Assembly: GCA_028688535.1 (NCBI GenBank) | Contig: JAQTXY010000057.1 | Span: 1 to 8,683 of the forward strand | Direction: 5' to 3' | Origin: Methanothrix sp. | GTDB lineage: Archaea; Halobacteriota; Methanosarcinia; Methanotrichales; Methanotrichaceae | Length of the DNA: 8,683 bases | Shown here: in pieces, positions 5,424-8,683 of the stretch | How the letters are laid out: the number at the start of each line of letters is the position of its first letter | Position numbering within the stretch: the stretch's first letter is position 1 | Notes under the pieces: generated by a model | What the model saw: only the letters and a program-made list of their open reading frames with translations | What the model was told of the DNA's origin: nothing | The model's database searches: none | Made by a program: the position numbers and the translations under genes

Positions 5424-6392
5424 CTAGACTCTCTGCCAATGAGATCCAGAGTAGCTCTGAGGCTTCTCCCTGGCTGCCATCTCGTCATTGGAGAGAACTT
5501 CCAGAACAAGGGTGCCGTATCCAGCAGCATTGCCCTTTGGAACATCAGAGTACTCAAGAGTGAGCACGCAATTGCTGAGAATTCCACGAGCGGCATTGGA
5601 CCAGGTAGGTTCTGTTGCCGATCTCTCTGCGCTCCACCAGATAATATGCCCTTGCTGTGTGATGTAATAAATTCCACCATCATCGCAGCTCCAAGTCCCT
5701 GTGAGGTCCAGTCCAGTCAGATCTTCAGGGCACCACTTGCATCCAGAAGCAGATGGACCTGTATCATGAGATGGCTCAACGCCTTGAGATGATCCCGTCG
5801 CCTGAGAGTGTCCCATGCCATCCTCGCCCTCTGGTGGTCTGGGCACATAGATAGGCTCGGATATCTCCTCAGATCCACCGGGAGGTGTCCAGAAGAGCTG
5901 CAATGCGATCTCTTGTCTCGGTCCCTGGAAGTAGTCTACCTCAATTGAATGCTGGCCGCTGGCAAGATAGACGTCCCCCGAGACGCTTCGTGTCGCATGG
6001 ATGCCATCATTGTCAATAATCATCTTGCCATCGATAAGAAGGCGGGAACCGTCATCAGAAACAAGTCTGAATGCGTAATCCCCCTCCATATCAACATTGA
6101 AGACCCCAGTGTATCTTATGGCAAACCACTCAAACCGATCGGTGACTCCAGGAAAACCGGCAGTAAATGAACGCGTCGGTATGTCCAAGACTCTTGTGTA
6201 TATGCTTCCTACCGGAGTCAGGCTTGAAAAATCCGGAAGGGACGATGCACTCTCTGGTAGGTAATAGATATCACCCTTTAAAGAGACTGAATCCAAGGTT
6301 GCGGATCCAAAGGGATTTTCGCTGCTCTGCCCCATTGCTGATATACAAAGCACATTTGAAACAATCAAGATTTGAACTAACCAAAATTTCAT
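5424..6392 (-). CDS. Exported PA14 domain protein with C-terminal beta-rich domain
   Basis: The 322-residue protein begins with a signal peptide (MKFWLVQILIVSNVLC, then ISAMGQ). Residues about 38-172 are a PA14 domain, a beta-barrel usually involved in carbohydrate or ligand binding at the surface: FEWFAIRYTGVF, EGDYAFRLVSDDGSRLLIDG (104-123), GQHSIEVDYFQG, ALQLFWTPPGG. A Pro/Gly/Ser/His-rich linker (175-217) leads to CKWC and a second domain (225-322) beginning LTGTWSCDDGGIYYITQQGHIIWW and containing YSDVPKGNAAGYGTL. I have met this TGTW..DGG.YY...G..WW pattern in other exported proteins but cannot name a function; four Cys (218, 221, 236, 275) could form disulfides. ATG 6392 has AGGTG 5 bases upstream (6398-6402); GTG 6398 would add two residues. 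There is no membrane anchor beyond the signal, so it is secreted or held in the S-layer space. The gene converges on the solute-binding/deaminase gene. Confidence 0.85.
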   Translation of the reverse strand: MKFWLVQILIVSNVLCISAMGQSSENPFGSATLDSVSLKGDIYYLPESASSLPDFSSLTPVGSIYTRVLDIPTRSFTAGFPGVTDRFEWFAIRYTGVFNVDMEGDYAFRLVSDDGSRLLIDGKMIIDNDGIHATRSVSGDVYLASGQHSIEVDYFQGPRQEIALQLFWTPPGGSEEISEPIYVPRPPEGEDGMGHSQATGSSQGVEPSHDTGPSASGCKWCPEDLTGLDLTGTWSCDDGGIYYITQQGHIIWWSAERSATEPTWSNAARGILSNCVLTLEYSDVPKGNAAGYGTLVLEVLSNDEMAAREKPQSYSGSHWQRV

Positions 6393-6414
6393 TATCACAC
6401 CTAATCATCCTTAT

Positions 6415-6427
6415 TGATTATTAATCA
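6415..6427. promoter_or_regulatory. Perfect palindrome TGATTA-N-TAATCA in the promoter of the PA14 gene
   Basis: TGATTA (6415-6420) and TAATCA (6422-6427) are perfect inverted copies around a single T. The site lies 23-35 bases upstream of the PA14 start. Reading the minus strand, ATAAACTAT (about 6431-6439) just upstream could serve as TATA box. A dyad at this place could be an operator for a dimeric regulator, though AT-rich palindromes also arise by chance. Confidence 0.35.
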
Positions 6428-6468
6428 GAAATAGTTTATGGATGTATTCACGAATAATGCTCCCCCAA

Positions 6469-6735
6469 TTAATTCAAAATCTCCCCAACCGCCTGGCGTA
6501 GAACTTTTTCGTTGTCGTACTCCTACACAATTCGTTCCAGATCAGCCCGCGGCAACTCCGATAACCTTCGGGCCTTCTCCGTCAGAATGGGCAGCGTCCT
6601 CAGTATGTTGTCCACGATGCTCATTGTGGCCTTTCTTGCCGTCCGGGAAAGGAAATTGAGGTCAATGGCGATCACCTTCTTTCCCATGGCCACCAGTGCC
6701 TCGCAGCGGTCGCCGTCTTTTAGGGAATGGGGGGA
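6469..6735 (-). pseudogene. Decayed partial copy of the 3' third of 4-phosphopantoate--beta-alanine ligase
   Basis: Read on the minus strand, this stretch gives [37 protein letters not shown], then PRADLERIV, a stop (TAG, 6523-6525), EYDNEKVLRQAVGE and ILN-stop. This is residues about 160-240 of the intact ligase gene at 7838-8602. The match at the DNA level runs without gaps from 6481-6718 to 7883-8120. Three defects show it is dead: the first 160 codons are missing, a one-base deletion near 6720-6724 breaks the frame at the upstream edge, and CAG became TAG in the middle. The last 14 codons are replaced by unrelated AT-rich sequence. With the flanks, this remnant accounts for the 6399-6807 stretch; bases 6736-6807 hold nothing recognisable apart from a short T-run on the minus strand. 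Confidence 0.9.
6481..6718 (-). repeat. Segmental duplicate, copy A (partner 7883-8120)
   Basis: Copy A aligns base for base with 7883-8120 at a constant offset of 1402. By hand count about 40 of 238 positions differ, so identity is near 83%; the stretch 6683-6718 is almost unchanged. Both copies have the same orientation, so this is a direct repeat. It brackets the two methyltransferase genes. Confidence 0.9.
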
Positions 6736-6807
6736 GATTGTTGATGCTATAATTTGACAACAGGCCAAAAATAGAGCCTATGAATTTTGCTCGTAAGGCA
6801 AGTCATA

Positions 6808-7107
6808 TCATGCTTCTTGAAGATCATCAATGAGCTGAAGACAGGAAAAAGCCCTCTCCCGGTAGGGTGCAACATCGGCAGTAAGCAGCGTTTTCTTGAT
6901 CTCACGAGCGGTCAAGTTGCTATAGCCAACTTGATTCATCGCATCAACGAGTGCATGGATGTGTTTTGCCGTGTCGCAGCCGACCTCCAGAACCCGCGAT
7001 GCGGGTGTGATGGAACAGAACGATTGCAGCTCGGCGATCACATGTTCGCTTACCCGTCGGGTGCGAGAGTATGCGTCGGCTATGGCATCGTAATCCGTCT
7101 TGATCAT
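6808..7107 (-). pseudogene. Decayed class I SAM methyltransferase with internal deletion
   Basis: The frame starts ATG right after the TAG of the upstream methyltransferase (no gap) and gives 99 residues, against roughly 250 for full relatives. Residues 1-53 are a methyltransferase N-terminus (DYDAIADAYSRTRRVSEHVI, then RVLEVGCDTAKHIHAL), but the SAM-binding GCGTG is changed to GCDTA. Residue 54 onward (VDAMNQVGYSNLTAREIKK, VAPYRERAFSCLQLI) resembles the C-terminal part of such enzymes, so about 100 or more codons covering motifs II-VI are missing. The end, LIDDLQEA, is also early. It cannot fold as a methyltransferase. The call as a pseudogene rests on this motif loss; a small new protein cannot be fully excluded, since the frame itself is open. 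Confidence 0.75.
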
Positions 7108-7821
7108 CTATGCCAACTTTCTCGCTTTTATGCACATGAATTGGGGAAATTTCATGAGACTCTCATATTTTTCAAGGCTAAACGCTCGAAAATCTTCCGT
7201 GGGCTTAGGCTCTAATACAGTCTCAATTAAAAATCCATTTTTCGATAATGCCTCGCAGATAGTGCCCAGACTGTGGTAATAACCGGGCATGAGCACTTTT
7301 TTCCCAAATCCCGTCCAATAGCAGCTTATTTCTTGGGTCTCAAAATAGTTCTCCAATTTGAAATATCGATAGGAAGAAAAGGGATGATCCGTAGAGAAGA
7401 CAAACCAGCCTCCTTTACGAAGAAGCCTGTGAAACTCAGCAAAGAGCGCTTTTTGATCGCGCACATATCCTACTGCCAGAGTGCTCAGGATTCCATCAAA
7501 CGAGCTATTATCGAGAAATGGCAGGCCTTCTTCCATATTTGCATGATAGTATACTCCCTGATTCTCAGTCCGTTTGCGGGCGTGTGAGAGCATCTTTTCG
7601 CTTGCATCTATTGATACAACCTTAGCTCCTCGGTCAAGAAGCCACTTTGAGTATATACCCGGTCCGCATCCCGCGTCCAAAATCTTCCTGCCATCGACCT
7701 CATCTAAGAGAGACATAGTTGCCGGGCGTTCGTAATAGGCATTGTGGGGCTTTGTGTCAGCCTGAGCCGAATAAGCATCTGCCAATTCGTCGTATGCATC
7801 ATTGGAGATTGAATGCTTCAT
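7108..7821 (-). CDS. Class I SAM-dependent methyltransferase, substrate unknown
   Basis: This intact 237-residue protein is of the Methyltransf_11/25 (UbiE/small-molecule) type. It has motif I ILDAGCGPG (47-55), motif II VVSIDAS (68-74) with the ribose-binding Asp, an acidic EEGLPF segment with SSFDGILSTLAVGYV as motif IV, and LLRKGGWFVFSTDHPF (133-148) as the post-motif strand. The N-terminus (NDAYDELADAYS) is the usual cap helix and the C-terminal half (YYHSLGTICEALSKNGFLI) forms the substrate lid. ATG 7821 is well placed: AGAGGTG (7826-7832) ends 4 bases before it. The gene begins 16 bases after the ligase stop and is joined directly to the decayed methyltransferase, so it is probably transcribed with the coenzyme A genes. 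That location may be only an effect of insertion; no role in coenzyme A synthesis is implied. Confidence 0.87.
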   Translation of the reverse strand: MKHSISNDAYDELADAYSAQADTKPHNAYYERPATMSLLDEVDGRKILDAGCGPGIYSKWLLDRGAKVVSIDASEKMLSHARKRTENQGVYYHANMEEGLPFLDNSSFDGILSTLAVGYVRDQKALFAEFHRLLRKGGWFVFSTDHPFSSYRYFKLENYFETQEISCYWTGFGKKVLMPGYYHSLGTICEALSKNGFLIETVLEPKPTEDFRAFSLEKYESLMKFPQFMCIKARKLA

Positions 7822-7837
7822 GTAGCACCTCTATCGG

Positions 7838-8602
7838 TTAGTCGGGCCCCTCTCGAAACTGCCTTTCCAGGTGATCCCGTATCTCTGCCGCCGCCTGTCG
7901 CAGGACCTTTTCATTATCGTATTCCTGCACCATTCTTTCCAGATCTGCCCGCGGCTTCTCCGATAGCTGTTGGACCTTTGCCGTCAGATTCGGCACCGCC
8001 CTCAGAATATTGTCCACGATGCTCACTGTGGCCTTTTTCGCCGTCCGGGAGAGTGGATTGAGATCGATGGCGATCACCTTCTTTCCCATGGCCACCAGCG
8101 CCTCGCAGCGGTCGCCGTCTTCCAGAGGAATGAGGACCACATCGGCATCGTAGATCCCGCTCCTTGTCGCCAGCGCCCGGGCATGCTCCAGGCCGGGAAC
8201 GGATGCATCGGGCTTTTCACCCAATACCTCTTTTGCGCCCTTCGCCCGCAGAAGGTCGGCGATCTTCTTCACCCTCTTCTCGGAGCGGTGGAAGAGGTTG
8301 ACCTCCAGTGGGATGGCAAGCGCATAGGCCAGGGCCACCATCTCCTCTGCCACCAGGGCAGCTACATTGCCGTTGACGCTCAGCGCAGGCCGGCGCGCTA
8401 GCAGCAGCAGGGCGGCAGCAGCGGTTGTGGCCGCCTCTGCCGACGCAGTCGTCTTCTCGCCTAAAAGGTAGTCAAAACACTCGCCTCTACCCTGGGCAAT
8501 GAGACCCTGGGTGCTGGTGTAGCCGTTCTTCACTCCCTGGGCCACGCGCTCGCGTGCCACTAATGAAGCATACCTGGGATGGGACTTGGGAATATCAGTC
8601 AA
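7838..8602 (-). CDS. 4-phosphopantoate--beta-alanine ligase (archaeal phosphopantothenate synthetase)
   Basis: This enzyme joins 4-phosphopantoate and beta-alanine with ATP to give 4'-phosphopantothenate, replacing bacterial PanC in archaeal coenzyme A synthesis. The 254 residues match the DUF137 family along the full length: IPKSHPRYASL (4-14), GLIAQGRGECFDYLLGEKT (33-51), LSVNGNVAAL (74-83), EVNLFHRSEKRVKKI (100-114), SGIYDADVVLIPLEDGDR (148-165), AIDLNPLSRTA (178-188), IVDNILRAVP (195-204), EYDNEKVL (227-234). The frame is open to the window edge, but TTG 8602 is preferred: AGAGGTG (8609-8615) lies 6 bases before it and the protein then starts MTDIPKSHP, as in relatives. GTG 8611 is the alternative. 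The start overlaps the end of the preceding gene by 8 bases, implying coupled translation. A partial dead copy of its 3' part lies at 6469-6735. Confidence 0.93.
   Translation of the reverse strand: MTDIPKSHPRYASLVARERVAQGVKNGYTSTQGLIAQGRGECFDYLLGEKTTASAEAATTAAAALLLLARRPALSVNGNVAALVAEEMVALAYALAIPLEVNLFHRSEKRVKKIADLLRAKGAKEVLGEKPDASVPGLEHARALATRSGIYDADVVLIPLEDGDRCEALVAMGKKVIAIDLNPLSRTAKKATVSIVDNILRAVPNLTAKVQQLSEKPRADLERMVQEYDNEKVLRQAAAEIRDHLERQFREGPD
7883..8120 (-). repeat. Segmental duplicate, copy B, inside the intact ligase gene (partner 6481-6718)
   Basis: This part of the working ligase gene is the counterpart of the dead copy. Similarity stops at 7882, 45 bases before the end of the gene including its stop codon, and fades past 8120 after a one-base length difference. 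Confidence 0.9.
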
Positions 8603-8681
8603 GATTGGCACCTCTTTGTGAGATTGTAGTAGTATGAACCTTGCCAAAGCCCTTGAGGGCCTCGGTCCCTGCTCCGCCAAA
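8595..8681 (-). CDS. C-terminal end of probable pantoate kinase (GHMP family), partial
   Basis: A second minus-strand frame is open from the window edge to TGA 8595-8597 and gives 28 residues: FGGAGTEALKGFGKV followed by HTTTISQRGANLD. The ending resembles the last strand of archaeal pantoate kinase (a V.TT.I...GA pattern), and this kinase makes 4-phosphopantoate, the substrate of the next gene, with which it is commonly paired. The stop lies inside the first codons of the ligase gene (8-base overlap TTGACTGA). Too little is visible for proof; position and the overlap are the main support. Confidence 0.55.
   Translation of the reverse strand, partial: FGGAGTEALKGFGKVHTTTISQRGANLD
8609..8615 (-). 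promoter_or_regulatory. Ribosome binding site AGAGGTG deciding the ligase start
   Basis: AGAGGTG lies within the end of the upstream kinase gene, 6 bases before TTG 8602. The same heptamer stands 4 bases before the methyltransferase start at 7821, which suggests it is the standard site in this genome. Confidence 0.6.
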
Positions 8682-8683
8682 GG

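Noticed and set aside
5439..6424. Plus-strand frames across the PA14 gene
   Set aside because: The minus frame has a signal peptide and clear PA14 motifs; the plus frames are fragments with no family features.
6523..6768. An 81-codon independent gene on the minus strand
   Set aside because: Its body is a copy of the ligase residues 161-225 that stops at a nonsense codon, and the first 15 or so codons are unrelated sequence before a frameshift; it is a pseudogene fragment.
6481..8120. A transposon or integrative element with the ligase end as attachment site
   Set aside because: No transposase, integrase, terminal inverted repeats or tRNA is present, and the repeat of about 240 bases is much longer than a usual target duplication.
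7813..8401. Plus-strand frames opposite the ligase gene
   Set aside because: They are shadows; the minus frame matches the DUF137 ligase family end to end.

Overview
The window is archaeal and most likely comes from a methanogen. The strongest evidence is on the right-hand minus strand, where the end of a probable pantoate kinase overlaps 4-phosphopantoate--beta-alanine ligase, the archaeal route to coenzyme A. The left end carries siroheme-dependent (Ahb) heme biosynthesis genes, which also occur in cytochrome-containing methanogens. Shine-Dalgarno sites of the AGGTG type, TTG/GTG starts and TATA-like promoters agree with this. A Methanothrix/Methanosaeta-like organism would fit, but the genus is inference; no rRNA or other marker is present.

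Layout, plus strand: (1) positions 2-2175 hold a tightly packed group: the C-terminal part of a radical SAM/SPASM heme-synthesis enzyme, an AhbB-type siroheme decarboxylase subunit 2 bases later, a small thioredoxin, and an MBL-fold/beta-CASP-like nuclease. (2) After a 162-base promoter region come a coiled-coil protein with a Vms1/eRF1-like peptidyl-tRNA hydrolase domain (2338-3285) and a protein made of about nine 26-residue LRV/HEAT-like repeats (3310-4149), probably co-transcribed. (3) Positions 4215-5375 encode an exported family-3 solute-binding domain fused in frame to a complete cytidine-deaminase fold that has lost all zinc ligands and the catalytic glutamate. This is the most unusual gene in the window.

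Layout, minus strand: (4) 5424-6392 encodes an exported PA14 domain protein with a second C-terminal beta-rich domain, convergent with the solute-binding/deaminase gene. (5) 8683 down to about 6469 reads pantoate kinase end, phosphopantoate ligase, an intact SAM methyltransferase, a decayed methyltransferase, and a decayed partial copy of the 3' third of the ligase gene. The ligase copy lies exactly 1402 bases from the matching part of the real gene (about 83% nucleotide identity, counted by hand), so a segmental duplication brackets the two methyltransferase genes.

Functionally, the left block joins heme synthesis with redox and RNA/DNA maintenance genes, the middle block looks like ribosome-associated quality control plus a repeat scaffold, the centre holds two exported or cell-surface proteins, and the right block is coenzyme A synthesis followed by an unstable, duplicated methyltransferase insertion. 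No tRNA, rRNA, CRISPR array or recognisable transposase was seen.
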